Assembly (NCBI RefSeq): GCF_026242195.1
Contig: NZ_RKLV01000006.1
Coordinates: 100,160 to 164,159 of the forward strand
From: Halorutilus salinus
Lineage (GTDB): Archaea > Halobacteriota > Halobacteria > Halobacteriales > Halorutilaceae
DNA: 64,000 nucleotides
Reading direction: 5' to 3'
Part shown: piece by piece, positions 18,135-26,452 of the stretch
Numbering within the stretch: the first letter of the stretch is position 1
Layout of the letters: every line of letters starts with the position of its first letter
The notes under the pieces: model-generated
The model's input: the letters and a program-made list of their open reading frames with translations, nothing else
Databases searched by the model: none
Told to the model about the DNA's origin: nothing
Program-made: the position numbers and the translations under genes

Positions 18135-18849
18135 AGTCGAGCAGAGCGGATCGCACTATATCGTCCTCCTCACGACGGAAGACGGTGTCGTCGTCGGCGG
18201 AACCGACGATCGCCTCGACACCGTAGAAGGCGACCGCCGGGGTTCCACCGCCTCCCTCGCCCATGGCGGCGTTTGCGAAGCCGGCTATCTCGTCGACGAC
18301 CGCCTCCTCGGTGGCTTTGAGTTCGTGTCCGTGAAGATCCTCTTCTCCGCGCCAGTCACGTACCGCGTCGATACACGCCCATCCCACGGCGACGCCTGTC
18401 TGTCCGCGTCTGAAGGCTCGTCCACAGGTGTCCGTCACGACGACAGGCGTACCGATGGTGTCGGCGATACGTCCCGCGCTTTCGCCGGGGTCTTCGGGAA
18501 GCAGTACGACGTTTCCGTCTCCTTCGACGTTCGACCTGTCGATACCCGCGTTGGGTGCGACGTGCCCGAAACGCGTGACGGCGAGAAAAAAAGGCTCCTC
18601 TATGAGTAGTTCGGTCGACTCGTTGAGGACGGCTTCTGTAAAACGCGGATCCGCGTCGTTCCGTTCGGCAAGGGATTCCGCGCGTTCCGACGGTTCGAAG
18701 CCGTCGAGGGGACGGACGCGTCCCTCGACCTTCGATACGGCGGTGCTGGCGACGGCTACAACGTCGGCGTCGTGAGGCAGGTACGAACCGAGTTCATCGC
18801 CCTCGGAAAGACGCGGGACGCCGTCGACAGCACGAACCTCTGCGCGCAT
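18124..18849 (-). CDS. cofE: Coenzyme F420-0:L-glutamate ligase
   Basis: A GTP-dependent ligase adding glutamates to the deazaflavin cofactor F420. It has 241 residues, near the size of archaeal CofE. Visible are AVASTAVSKVEGRVRPL near residue 30, then PNAGIDRSNVEGDGNVVLLP, VVVTDTCGRAFRRGQTGVAV, and a late DEIAGFANAAMGEG. This fits the CofE/FbiB N-domain fold. It stands alone, converging on lysK with an overlap of eleven bases. Confidence 0.92.
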   Translation of the reverse strand: MRAEVRAVDGVPRLSEGDELGSYLPHDADVVAVASTAVSKVEGRVRPLDGFEPSERAESLAERNDADPRFTEAVLNESTELLIEEPFFLAVTRFGHVAPNAGIDRSNVEGDGNVVLLPEDPGESAGRIADTIGTPVVVTDTCGRAFRRGQTGVAVGWACIDAVRDWRGEEDLHGHELKATEEAVVDEIAGFANAAMGEGGGGTPAVAFYGVEAIVGSADDDTVFRREEDDIVRSALLDFKP

Positions 18850-18913
18850 GCCGCAACCTGTCGCCGTTCAGGGATAAGCTTTTGTTTCACCGGTCACGTA
18901 CCACCGTTACCCC

Positions 18914-19561
18914 ATGTCACAGCCAGACGACGGGGACGGGAAAGACGAGGTTGAGGAGGAGCCGTTCGGTTACTCTGTCGAGGGTAGCTGGGAGGATATA
19001 GTCGGTTTCGGGGAGGAGATAGTCTCCACGTTCGAGGAGCACGATGTCGAACAGGATACCGTCTCGGAGTGGGACGCGTGGAGACCCCGGAGCGGCGAAC
19101 AAGAGGACGAGATGCGTGAGAAGACGGTAGAAAAGGCGAAGGTCGAGGAAGGCGACGAAACGTCCGAAACCGCCGCGGAGACAGCCGAAAAGCTGTCCGA
19201 GACGCGTGAGAAGACAGCCGAGGGCGATATAACCGAGGCGGCGGAGAAGGCTTCGGAGGCTTCCAAGTCGGCGGGTAAGACGGTCGGCGACGCTTCGCGC
19301 GATGTCGTCCGCGCCGTCGAGGATCGCGTGTACCGCCGTATCACGAGGACGAATCCTCTCTACTTCGACTCAGAGAACTTCAACGCCTCACTCAAAGTCG
19401 TCGAGTCGATAGGTGAGAAGATGGGAAAGATGAAGGAGAAGATAGTCAACGGCGAGGCTGACGACGAAGGCGATACGACGTACAGGATGAGTATAAACGC
19501 CGAGTCGCAGGAGGTCGAGGAAGCCCTGAACGACGAGTTTGAGGACACCGACGACGGTTAG
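18914..19561 (+). CDS. DUF5828-like haloarchaeal protein
   Basis: A 215-residue acidic protein of unknown function resembling the haloarchaeal DUF5828 family. The N-terminus contains GSWEDIVGFGEEIVSTFEEH and a WDAWRPR motif. The middle, about residues 70-135, is a lysine/glutamate/alanine repeat (EKTAE, AAEKASEASKSAGKT) typical of extended amphipathic helix. The more conserved C-terminus includes RRITRTNPLYFDSENFNASL. It has no signal peptide and no membrane segment. Its stop overlaps that of pyrF on the other strand by 4 bases. Confidence 0.6.
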   Translation: MSQPDDGDGKDEVEEEPFGYSVEGSWEDIVGFGEEIVSTFEEHDVEQDTVSEWDAWRPRSGEQEDEMREKTVEKAKVEEGDETSETAAETAEKLSETREKTAEGDITEAAEKASEASKSAGKTVGDASRDVVRAVEDRVYRRITRTNPLYFDSENFNASLKVVESIGEKMGKMKEKIVNGEADDEGDTTYRMSINAESQEVEEALNDEFEDTDDG

Positions 19562-20340
19562 CGGTATCCGTTCAACGTTTTCCGTAACGACCTCGCCGAC
19601 TCACGTGCGGCTTCTTCGAAACCGTCGCCGTCGCCGGCGTATATTATCGAACGCGTCGAGTTGACGACACCGACGCCGCGCGGGTCGGTTCCGTACTCGA
19701 CCGCCGCCTCGGCGTCACCTCCCTGAGCGCCGATACCGGGTACGAGGAAAGGCAGGTCGCCGGCGTGTTCGCGGACGTTCTCCATCTCCTCGGGATCCGT
19801 AGCGCCGACCACCAGGCCGACGTTTCCGTTTACGGCGTTCCAGTCGACAGCGCGTTCGGCGACGTGCGCGTAGACGGGCTTCCCACCCGCGTCGAGTTCT
19901 TGGAACTCTGAGCTACCTTGGTTGGTCGTCTTGCACAGAACGAAGACGCCCGCGTCGCCGTCTTCGATGAAAGGACGTACGGAGTCCGTCCCCATGTACG
20001 GGCTGACTGTGATCGCGTCGGCGACGTCGAGCAGTTCGGCGTACCTCCGTGACGAATGCCCTATATCGCCGCGTTTTGCGTCGAGTATAACGGGAGCGGC
20101 GGCGCTCGCCTCTTCGACGGTTTCGAGAAGCGCCCCCCATCCGTCGGTGCCGAGCGCCTCGTAGAACGCCGTGTTGGGCTTGTACGCGACAGCGACATCG
20201 CTCGTTGCGTCGATTATACGCCGGTTGAACTCGGCTACACCGACGCCGTCGGGTATACGCGACGGAACGGGGTCGAGACCGACACAGACGAGGGAGTCCT
20301 TCTTCTCTATCCCGTCACCGAGACGGTCGAAGAAGCTCAG
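19558..20340 (-). CDS. pyrF: Orotidine 5'-phosphate decarboxylase with a CTG start
   Basis: Makes UMP from OMP, the last step of pyrimidine synthesis. The complete reading frame gives 260 residues, the family length, with VCVGLDPVPSRIPDG, the catalytic LDAKRGDIG near residue 83, and SPYMGTDSVRPF. No ATG, GTG or TTG occurs in frame at the N-terminus. The codon aligned with the family start (SFFDRL) is CTG at 20340-20338, which overlaps the hisS stop as CTGA and follows a GGAGGGG ribosome binding site at a 7-base distance. An internal ATG at 19995 would lose the active site and must be wrong. So a CTG start, or an A-to-C sequence error in ATGA, explains the data. Confidence 0.9.
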   Translation of the reverse strand: MSFFDRLGDGIEKKDSLVCVGLDPVPSRIPDGVGVAEFNRRIIDATSDVAVAYKPNTAFYEALGTDGWGALLETVEEASAAAPVILDAKRGDIGHSSRRYAELLDVADAITVSPYMGTDSVRPFIEDGDAGVFVLCKTTNQGSSEFQELDAGGKPVYAHVAERAVDWNAVNGNVGLVVGATDPEEMENVREHAGDLPFLVPGIGAQGGDAEAAVEYGTDPRGVGVVNSTRSIIYAGDGDGFEEAARESARSLRKTLNGYR

Positions 20341-21605
20341 ACCAACCCCTCCACGGGTCGCTGTTCCTGCTCGCCCGTCCGCATGTCCTTGACCGTCACC
20401 TCTCCGTCCGCGAGGTCACGTTCGCCGACGATGACCGTCTTTGTCGCACCGACGGCGTCGGCGTGCTCCAACTGGCTTCCGAAGCTTCTGCCGTCGCGTA
20501 CGTTGACACGTACCTCCTCCCCGTCGTCACGTAACGACCGCGCGACACGTGTCGCCGTCTCGCGTACGTCGCCTATTACAGCGACGTAGTAGTCGACCGA
20601 CGTTTCTTCCGCAGGCCAGATGTCCGCGCTTCGCATCAGAAGTTCGAGCGTCGCGTCACCTATACCGAATCCGACCGCAGGCGTCGATGGACCGCCAAAC
20701 TCCTCAACGAGTGTGTCGTACCTTCCGCCGCCGAATACGGCACGGAGGTCGCCGTCGGTGTCGAAGCATTCGAAGACAACACCCGTGTAGTAGTCCATTC
20801 CACGTACCACAGAGGGGTCGAAGACGGTGTCGACGCCGTATCCTTCGAGCGCCTCGTCGAGGGCGCGGAGACGTTCGACAGCCTCGCGCTGTTCGTCGCC
20901 GTCGATCACACCAAGCAGTTCGTCGGTGGCACCCCATCCGTCGAGGCTTGTGAGGCTCAGAACCGTCTCCACACCGTCGTCGTCAAGTCCGGCATCGACG
21001 AGCCTTTCGCGTACCTCGTCGTCGTTGAGACGGTCGGACTTGTCGATCGTCCTGTGTACCGCCGTCGCTGTCTCCCCGTCGACACCGAGCGACGAGACGA
21101 CGGCGCGCACGACACCCCGGTGACTGACACGTAGCTCGTACTCGTCGGTAAGACCGAGGTTCGAAAGAACCGCGTCCGCAGTGGCGATAGCCTCGGCGTC
21201 CGCCTCAACACCCGGCGCTCCGAAGATATCGAAGTTGGGCTGGTAGAACTCACGTAGCCTGCCCGACTGGGGCTGTTCGTACCGCCATAGCTTGGGCGAC
21301 GCGAACCAACGGACGGGCTTCGACATCTCCTGCTCGCGCGCGGCGTACATACGGACGAGAGACGGCGTGAGTTCGGGCGTCATCGTAACGTCCCTACCGC
21401 CCTTGTCCTCGAACGAGTACGTCTCGTTGACTATCTCCTCGCCGCTCTTTACCTCGTAGAGACCGAGCGGTTCGAGCGACGGCGCAGATACCTCATCGAA
21501 GCCGTGGGAGCGCGCCGTTTCGCGGATCGTGTCGAAGACCTCACGCCGCGCCGACTCCTCGTCGGCGTAGAAGTCACGGAAACCTTTGAGACTCTCGAAC
21601 TCCAT
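20337..21605 (-). CDS. hisS: Histidyl-tRNA synthetase
   Basis: A class II synthetase charging tRNA-His, 422 residues. N-terminal FRDFYADEES, motif 2 (KLWRYEQPQSGRLREFYQ near residue 110), the histidine-binding RGMDYYTGVVFE near 270, and motif 3 (VGFGIGDATLELLM) are visible. A C-terminal anticodon-binding domain includes YVAVIGD and GTP-like turns. Its stop codon overlaps the start of pyrF, so the two are co-transcribed. Confidence 0.94.
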   Translation of the reverse strand: MEFESLKGFRDFYADEESARREVFDTIRETARSHGFDEVSAPSLEPLGLYEVKSGEEIVNETYSFEDKGGRDVTMTPELTPSLVRMYAAREQEMSKPVRWFASPKLWRYEQPQSGRLREFYQPNFDIFGAPGVEADAEAIATADAVLSNLGLTDEYELRVSHRGVVRAVVSSLGVDGETATAVHRTIDKSDRLNDDEVRERLVDAGLDDDGVETVLSLTSLDGWGATDELLGVIDGDEQREAVERLRALDEALEGYGVDTVFDPSVVRGMDYYTGVVFECFDTDGDLRAVFGGGRYDTLVEEFGGPSTPAVGFGIGDATLELLMRSADIWPAEETSVDYYVAVIGDVRETATRVARSLRDDGEEVRVNVRDGRSFGSQLEHADAVGATKTVIVGERDLADGEVTVKDMRTGEQEQRPVEGLV

Positions 21606-21644
21606 GCCGGAGAATGCGCCCGCCTGCGTTTAAACAGTCCGGAT

Positions 21645-21980
21645 TCAGAGACCGCTGTGTTTTATATCGTAGTCGTCGTCATCCGGCTGTAGCTTCTTGA
21701 GCAACTGCTTCATCTGTTCCTCGTCTATCTTTCCCTGAAGCCTTCCGCTCTGCGCGAGCGCCACGACCTGCTTCTCAACCTGATCGGCAAAGTCAGGCTT
21801 CGCCATGCTCAACGCGTTGAGACGTTCGCGCGCCTCAGGTTCGAGCGACTGACGCAGAACAGCCTTCTTCTGCGCCTCCGCGCGCTGTTGTGCCTCTTCC
21901 TGTGCACCGCCACCCTGATCCCTCTCCTGAAGCTCCTGCATCTTCTCCTCACGTAGCTTTTCGAGGTCGTCGTCGGACAT
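21645..21980 (-). CDS. PDCD5-family DNA-binding protein
   Basis: A 111-residue archaeal homologue of eukaryotic PDCD5, a small helical nucleic-acid-binding protein. Helical, lysine/glutamine-rich N-terminus (LEKLREEKMQELQERDQG), then the family signature VLRQSLEPEARERLNAL, RVVKPDFADQVEKQ-like (seen here as AKPDFADQVEKQVVAL) and a C-terminal DDDYDIKHSGL. Located 40 bases after rps19e on the same strand, the usual archaeal neighbour. Confidence 0.93.
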   Translation of the reverse strand: MSDDDLEKLREEKMQELQERDQGGGAQEEAQQRAEAQKKAVLRQSLEPEARERLNALSMAKPDFADQVEKQVVALAQSGRLQGKIDEEQMKQLLKKLQPDDDDYDIKHSGL

Positions 21981-22022
21981 CTTGGTGTACCTAAGTTCTC
22001 GAAGCTTAAGGGTCTAACCCAG

Positions 22023-22454
22023 TTATTCTGCGAGCAGTTCGTCGGCGATATCGGAGGCGACACCGTCGAGGAAACGCTGCCCCTCCGCTGTCACCACACG
22101 TCCTTCACCGCCTTTCTGTTCTACGAGACCTTCGTCCTCAAGCTGTTGTAACGCCGTACGTATGACGTTGCCGCTACCGTTCTCGTGGTGCGAGGGCGCA
22201 ACGCCCTTGCTGTCACGTCCGCCGTACTCCTTCCTGAGACGTGCGACGCCGATAGGTCCTTTGATGTAGACCTTACGTAGGAGCGAGGCGGTTCGTGTGT
22301 ACCACCAGCCGTCCTCCTCAGGCGGGAGTTCGCGGTTGCGTCCCGTCCTTCCGAACTCCGCCCATTCGGGAGGTTCGACACCGTCGAGTTCCTCGACCTC
22401 CTCCTTCGTCTCCTCAACGAGCCGGTCGCCCGGCACCTCGTGTGCTGTCGTCAT
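22023..22454 (-). CDS. rps19e: Ribosomal protein S19e
   Basis: A 143-residue archaeal/eukaryotic small-subunit protein required for 18S/16S maturation and subunit assembly. Features: WWYTRTASLLRKVYIKGPIG, VARLRKEYGGRDSKGVAP and the C-terminal winged-helix LQQLEDEGLVEQ. It is upstream of the PDCD5 gene in an apparent two-gene unit. Confidence 0.94.
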   Translation of the reverse strand: MTTAHEVPGDRLVEETKEEVEELDGVEPPEWAEFGRTGRNRELPPEEDGWWYTRTASLLRKVYIKGPIGVARLRKEYGGRDSKGVAPSHHENGSGNVIRTALQQLEDEGLVEQKGGEGRVVTAEGQRFLDGVASDIADELLAE

Positions 22455-22554
22455 TCTTGTCGTATCTGGGTACGTCGGACGTTTAAGCTAACCGGTTCCC
22501 GTCGCGCGTCGCCCGCGTCGGTGGATACAATACCGACGGTCGCCAACCTTAGGC

Positions 22555-23403
22555 ATGCACGAGTTCGACGCCCTCGCACGCCTCACCGACGAACTCGGCG
22601 TGAGCGACGACTGCGCCGCTGTCGGTACCCCCGACGAGGCGAACCTTCTGCTCACAACCGACATGCTCCACGAGACCACGGACTTCCCCGACGGCGTGAC
22701 ACCGTACACCGTCGGCTGGCGCTCCGCGGCTATCTCACTCAGCGACGTGGCGGGAAGCGGAGGACGCGCCGTTGCTGTCGTGGCGGCGTACGGAGCGCCT
22801 GAGTTCGACGACGGACTCAACGGCTTCGTGCGCGGAGCATCGGAGGTGTGCGAATCCGTCGGTGCGGAGTACGTCGGCGGCGACTTAGACGCACACGACG
22901 AGCGCACCGTCGTATCGTCGGCGCTGGGTGCGACGAACGGCGTCGTGAACCGTTCGGGTGCGCGTGTAGGCGACGCCGTCGCCGTAACGGGCGCTCTCGG
23001 ACGGACAGCGGTCGCCCTGCGTGCGTTCGAGAACGGGGACGCCGAACGCGGCAACGGGCTTTTCGCCTTCCCTCCGCGTGTACCTGAGGGCGTCGCCCTC
23101 TCACCGTATGCGACGGCGATGACCGACATAAGCGACGGTGTCGCCGTCGGCGCTCACAACATCGCCGATGCGTCGGGCGTCGGTATTGCGCTCGACGGCG
23201 CGTTACCGCTCGTCGACGGCGCACGTGAAGACGATGTATACGTGGGCGAGGACTACGAACTCCTCTTCACCCTGCCGCGCGAAGCGGTTGACGAGGCGCG
23301 CGAAGCTGTCGGTGAAACGGGCATAACCGTCGTGGGCGAGGTGGTCGAAGACGGCGTGCGCCTCGACGGCGAACCGCTACGGAGACGGGGATATGAGCAC
23401 TGA
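22555..23403 (+). CDS. thiL: Thiamine-monophosphate kinase
   Basis: Phosphorylates thiamine monophosphate to thiamine diphosphate. It has 282 residues of the AIR-synthase-like fold: DDCAAVGTPDE near residue 19, LLTTDMLHETTDFPDG, the magnesium-binding YVGGDLDAHDE, MTDISDGVAVGAHNIADASG, and VYVGEDYELLFTLP. An alternative is another PurM-like kinase, but the order of motifs is ThiL. Its 3' end overlaps the converging membrane gene by 27 bases. Confidence 0.92.
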   Translation: MHEFDALARLTDELGVSDDCAAVGTPDEANLLLTTDMLHETTDFPDGVTPYTVGWRSAAISLSDVAGSGGRAVAVVAAYGAPEFDDGLNGFVRGASEVCESVGAEYVGGDLDAHDERTVVSSALGATNGVVNRSGARVGDAVAVTGALGRTAVALRAFENGDAERGNGLFAFPPRVPEGVALSPYATAMTDISDGVAVGAHNIADASGVGIALDGALPLVDGAREDDVYVGEDYELLFTLPREAVDEAREAVGETGITVVGEVVEDGVRLDGEPLRRRGYEH

Positions 23404-23868
23404 TCGGCGCGAACCGAGGTAGCCGCCGACGGCACCGAAGATGACGGGGTAGACGACCGCAAAAAGGACGTCGAGGAGGCTGACGAACGGGAGCACGGGA
23501 ACGGCTAAGAGGGCTGTGGGAGCCGAGTAGCCGACCGCGACCGACGCCCCTTCGATGACCTTGTCTTCGCCTTCGACGGTTTGGCGTGCCAGAAATCCTA
23601 TGACGAGCGGCGGTGTCACGAGAGGCACGTAGAAGAAGGCGCTCGTAACGGGGAGAAAGCTGTACAGATTGGAGCCGACAACACCGAAGAATGCGAGCGG
23701 GTTGTGGAGGTCGTAGAAGAGTGCGTGGCTCACGAACAACGGGTTAGTGCCCTGAGCCGCGACCTGACCTAGGGGCGCGAAAACCGAGTAGACGAACGAC
23801 GTAGCCTCGACGCTCAGGAAACCGAGAAACCCGGCTACGAAAGACGGTTTCAGCCTGTCCGAATCCAT
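23377..23868 (-). CDS. Polytopic membrane protein, unrecognised
   Basis: A hydrophobic protein of 163 residues from the ATG at 23868, with four or five likely membrane segments (for example VAGFLGFLSVEATSFVYSVF and ALLAVPVLPFVSLLDVLFAV). A glycine-rich C-terminal helix ends near the basic tail. I do not recognise a family. The open frame could begin at 23892 (a GTG), but that would overlap the SWIM gene stop. Function unknown. Confidence 0.6.
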   Translation of the reverse strand: MDSDRLKPSFVAGFLGFLSVEATSFVYSVFAPLGQVAAQGTNPLFVSHALFYDLHNPLAFFGVVGSNLYSFLPVTSAFFYVPLVTPPLVIGFLARQTVEGEDKVIEGASVAVGYSAPTALLAVPVLPFVSLLDVLFAVVYPVIFGAVGGYLGSRRSVLISPSP

Positions 23869-23891
23869 ACCGAAACGTGTCCGACCCTGCA

Positions 23892-24227
23892 CTAATCAGT
23901 TCCCATGAGGTCACGAACCTCGGTGTACCACATGTCGTGTTCGTCGACATCTCCCGTCGCGTCGGCGATGAGTACAGCGATTACATGCCAGCACAGTTCT
24001 CCCTCGTCGAGGTTGTACTCGTAGTCCTCGCACGTACACGAACGTCCTTCGACTATGTACTCGTCGCCCTTGCCGACGACGACAACGAAGTCCCTGTACT
24101 CCTTGACACGTCCCTCGGAGACGGCGTCGATCGCGCGTCTGCCCCGCGCACCGTGTTCCTTGAGAATCTCGTCGGCGATAGCGCCTGTAATCCTACCCCT
24201 CTCCTCAAGCTCGTCGAGCCAGTCCAT
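23892..24227 (-). CDS. SWIM zinc-finger protein
   Basis: A 111-residue protein with a SWIM zinc finger of the form CxCxnCxH: CTCEDYEYNLDEGELCWH, about residues 64-81. SWIM domains bind DNA or proteins, and in archaea such small proteins are common. The N-terminal half has a helical segment (EILKEHGARGRRAIDAVSEG) and a strand pair before the finger. It is 24 bases upstream of the membrane-protein gene, so the two may share a transcript. The partner is unknown. Confidence 0.85.
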   Translation of the reverse strand: MDWLDELEERGRITGAIADEILKEHGARGRRAIDAVSEGRVKEYRDFVVVVGKGDEYIVEGRSCTCEDYEYNLDEGELCWHVIAVLIADATGDVDEHDMWYTEVRDLMGTD

Positions 24228-24264
24228 CGACGGCTATACGTGTCGACTCCGTATAACGGTTCCG

Positions 24265-25110
24265 TCAGGTCAGTACGTCGGTTTCGACGGCTCCGGTGTA
24301 CGAGATAAGAGGTACGCGGAAACGTCTTCCGAGAACGCCGACAGCACCGTAGACATCCGCGACTACCTCGGTCTCCTCGCCGTTCTCGACGTGTGTTCTC
24401 CACCAGTCGGGGAGTGCGTCGTCCTCGATGTTTACGGTCATCTCAACCGTCTCTGTCTCACCCGCTCCGAGCGCGAAGCCGTCGTGGGTTTCGCCGCCGC
24501 CAACGTCCACGCCGTTCATACGTACGTCGCAGACGAGGTCGGAGAACGAAACGGGTACGCGTGTCGGGTTCTCGACGCGTGCTTCGACGTGTACGGGCGT
24601 GGTACCGCCGTCGGGTTCGCCCCATTCTGCATCGATACCGTCGACAGCGAGAAACGTACGTCCCATCACCGACCTCTCCCGTCTACCCGCGTCGTTAAGG
24701 AATCCGAGGGCGTCTGTCTCGACGGTCGTCTCGCGGCTTGGGACACGTACACCGAGGTCGCTGAGGGGTAGATCGACACGCAGACGCGGCTTGACGCGCA
24801 TACTGCTTTCCTCGCCGTTCTCGACATGCGTCCCCCACCACCCTCGGATCGCGTCGTGTTCCATCTCTGCATCGAGGCTAACCGAGGTCGTACGCGGATC
24901 GAAACGGAAGCCGCTCTTCTCCGCCTCGACGACACGGACGCCGTTTATCTCCGCGACGTACTCGACACCGAACGTGTCGGTATCCCTGTTGACGACGTTC
25001 GCCGACGGTACGGAGACCTCCGTCCGTATCTCGGAAGCCTCGTCGCTCACGTCGCCCCATCTGCTCGTTACGACGCCGCGTTCGATCCCGTCTCCGGACG
25101 GAAGCCTCAT
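24265..25110 (-). CDS. Duplicated LEA14/WHy-domain protein
   Basis: A 281-residue protein built of two LEA type 2 (WHy) domains, about residues 25-150 and 160-270. Both carry a related ending: DAIRGWWGTHVENGEESSM in the first and DALPDWWRTHVENGEETEVV in the second, which shows the duplication. Such domains are linked to water-stress protection and are frequent in haloarchaea. There is no obvious signal peptide. The ATG at 25110 is preceded by AAGGAGGAT at a 6-base distance, so this mRNA has a genuine leader. Confidence 0.8.
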   Translation of the reverse strand: MRLPSGDGIERGVVTSRWGDVSDEASEIRTEVSVPSANVVNRDTDTFGVEYVAEINGVRVVEAEKSGFRFDPRTTSVSLDAEMEHDAIRGWWGTHVENGEESSMRVKPRLRVDLPLSDLGVRVPSRETTVETDALGFLNDAGRRERSVMGRTFLAVDGIDAEWGEPDGGTTPVHVEARVENPTRVPVSFSDLVCDVRMNGVDVGGGETHDGFALGAGETETVEMTVNIEDDALPDWWRTHVENGEETEVVADVYGAVGVLGRRFRVPLISYTGAVETDVLT

Positions 25111-25202
25111 TCTCTATCCTCCTTGTGTTGTTTATCGGGCGACAGAATTAATGGCTTTTGGTTTGCGTAACTCGTTTAATCCGTGAGGTTCTAAACCGGC
25201 GT

Positions 25203-25724
25203 ATGCCCCAAGACGTCCGCCGTCGTATAATGGGTAAGTTCGACGGTTCGCCGGGACAGCGCGCCGTCGTCGAACTTCTCCTCGAACGCGGCTTCTCGGT
25301 CAACGACGAAGGTCGCGTCGTTTCGGGCGGTATCGAGATCCCTTATACACAGGTCGCCGACGAGGCGGGCGTCGACAGACGTGTGGTCGACTCAACCACG
25401 GATGCGATCCTCGCCGACGACGAACTGGGGGACATCTTCCGTAATATCTCCTCGATACCCTCGTTCCGCGACGTTGCGCCCGTCCTCGGTCTGTCGGTTC
25501 TCACCATACGTGTCGACGACGCGGCGTCGACAGGTGTCGTCGCCGAGATTGCGCGTGTAATCGCCGAAGAGGAAGTCTCCATACGTCAGGCGGTGACAGA
25601 CGACCCCTACTTCACCGACGAACCGCGTTTCACGGTTATTACCAACGGCGAGGTGTCGGGCGTTCTGGTCAAACGTATATCCCAACTCGGCTTCGTCGAG
25701 AAGGTCGATCTCCTCTCTCCGTAG
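25203..25724 (+). CDS. ACT-domain regulator of amino-acid metabolism (COG2150-like)
   Basis: A 173-residue protein with an N-terminal helical/winged part (MGKFDGSPGQRAVVELLLER, VVSGGIEIPYTQVADEAG, then VDRRVVDSTTDAIL) and a C-terminal ACT domain from about residue 90 (LSVLTIRVDDAASTGVVAEI). The ACT domain suggests that an amino acid is sensed. The ATG at 25203 matches the family start and lies after a stretch with a TATA-like TTTAATCC. The target genes are not evident. Confidence 0.78.
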   Translation: MPQDVRRRIMGKFDGSPGQRAVVELLLERGFSVNDEGRVVSGGIEIPYTQVADEAGVDRRVVDSTTDAILADDELGDIFRNISSIPSFRDVAPVLGLSVLTIRVDDAASTGVVAEIARVIAEEEVSIRQAVTDDPYFTDEPRFTVITNGEVSGVLVKRISQLGFVEKVDLLSP

Positions 25725-25794
25725 ACGCATCTTCGGTTCCTGAACCGTATATGCACGGTCAAAGACTCATACGCTTCGGTCGTATAGGCATGGT

Positions 25795-26415
25795 ATGTCA
25801 AAACCTACCGTACTTGTCCATGGCTTTCTCGACACGGGGTACACGCCGTGGTGGAGCCTTCTGAGGAGAAACCTGCGGCGCGAAGGCTACGACGAGGATG
25901 ATATCTACACAGTAAACGCCGAACGCGTACCGGGTCTTACGGTGGGTTCTCCGCGCGACTACGCCGAGAAGGTCGGTGCTGTGGTTGAGAGAGCGTACGA
26001 CGACGGCGGCGAGGTCGACGTGATCGCACACTCGATGGGCGGTCTCAAGACACGGTGGTACGCCGAGGAGATGGGCGGCGCGGGGTATATCGACTCCTTG
26101 GTCACGCTCAGCACACCGCATCAGGGGACGGAGACGACGCGTCTCGCCCTCTTCACGAAGGGTGCGCGCGACATGCTACCGTCAAGTAAGTTCCTCAAAC
26201 AGCTAAACGTCGACGGTCTTGCGGAAGGCGTCGACTACACCGCCGTATGGAGCCGTAACGACTACGCCGTACGTCCGAACGGACGCGGCTCTTTCCCTGA
26301 CGAATGGACGGAGAGGTACGACGCGCGCAACCTCCGCGCAGGACCTTACGGACATCTCGAAATGGTGGCACGCCGGTCTGTCTTCGACACGTACAGCGGC
26401 TTTCTGGGAGCCTAA
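25795..26415 (+). CDS. Alpha/beta-hydrolase, lipase-like
   Basis: A 206-residue alpha/beta hydrolase. The oxyanion strand is VLVHGF at the N-terminus, the nucleophile serine is in IAHSMGGLKTRWYAE near residue 82, an aspartate is in WSRNDYAV, and a histidine is in AGPYGHLEMV. This is the arrangement of the triacylglycerol lipase/acyltransferase group. No signal peptide, so it acts in the cytosol. The substrate is unknown. Confidence 0.8.
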   Translation: MSKPTVLVHGFLDTGYTPWWSLLRRNLRREGYDEDDIYTVNAERVPGLTVGSPRDYAEKVGAVVERAYDDGGEVDVIAHSMGGLKTRWYAEEMGGAGYIDSLVTLSTPHQGTETTRLALFTKGARDMLPSSKFLKQLNVDGLAEGVDYTAVWSRNDYAVRPNGRGSFPDEWTERYDARNLRAGPYGHLEMVARRSVFDTYSGFLGA

Positions 26416-26452
26416 CCCAAATCCTTACTTTTCCTCGACGACACGGTTAGTC

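Noticed and set aside
19558..19995. Shortened pyrF starting at the internal ATG of 19995
   Set aside because: This would remove the first 115 residues with the catalytic LDAKRGDIG; the open frame and homology continue upstream to 20340.
26219..26452. 78-residue extension of the aldehyde dehydrogenase
   Set aside because: It lies inside the lipase gene in another frame; the family begins after the ATG at 26453.
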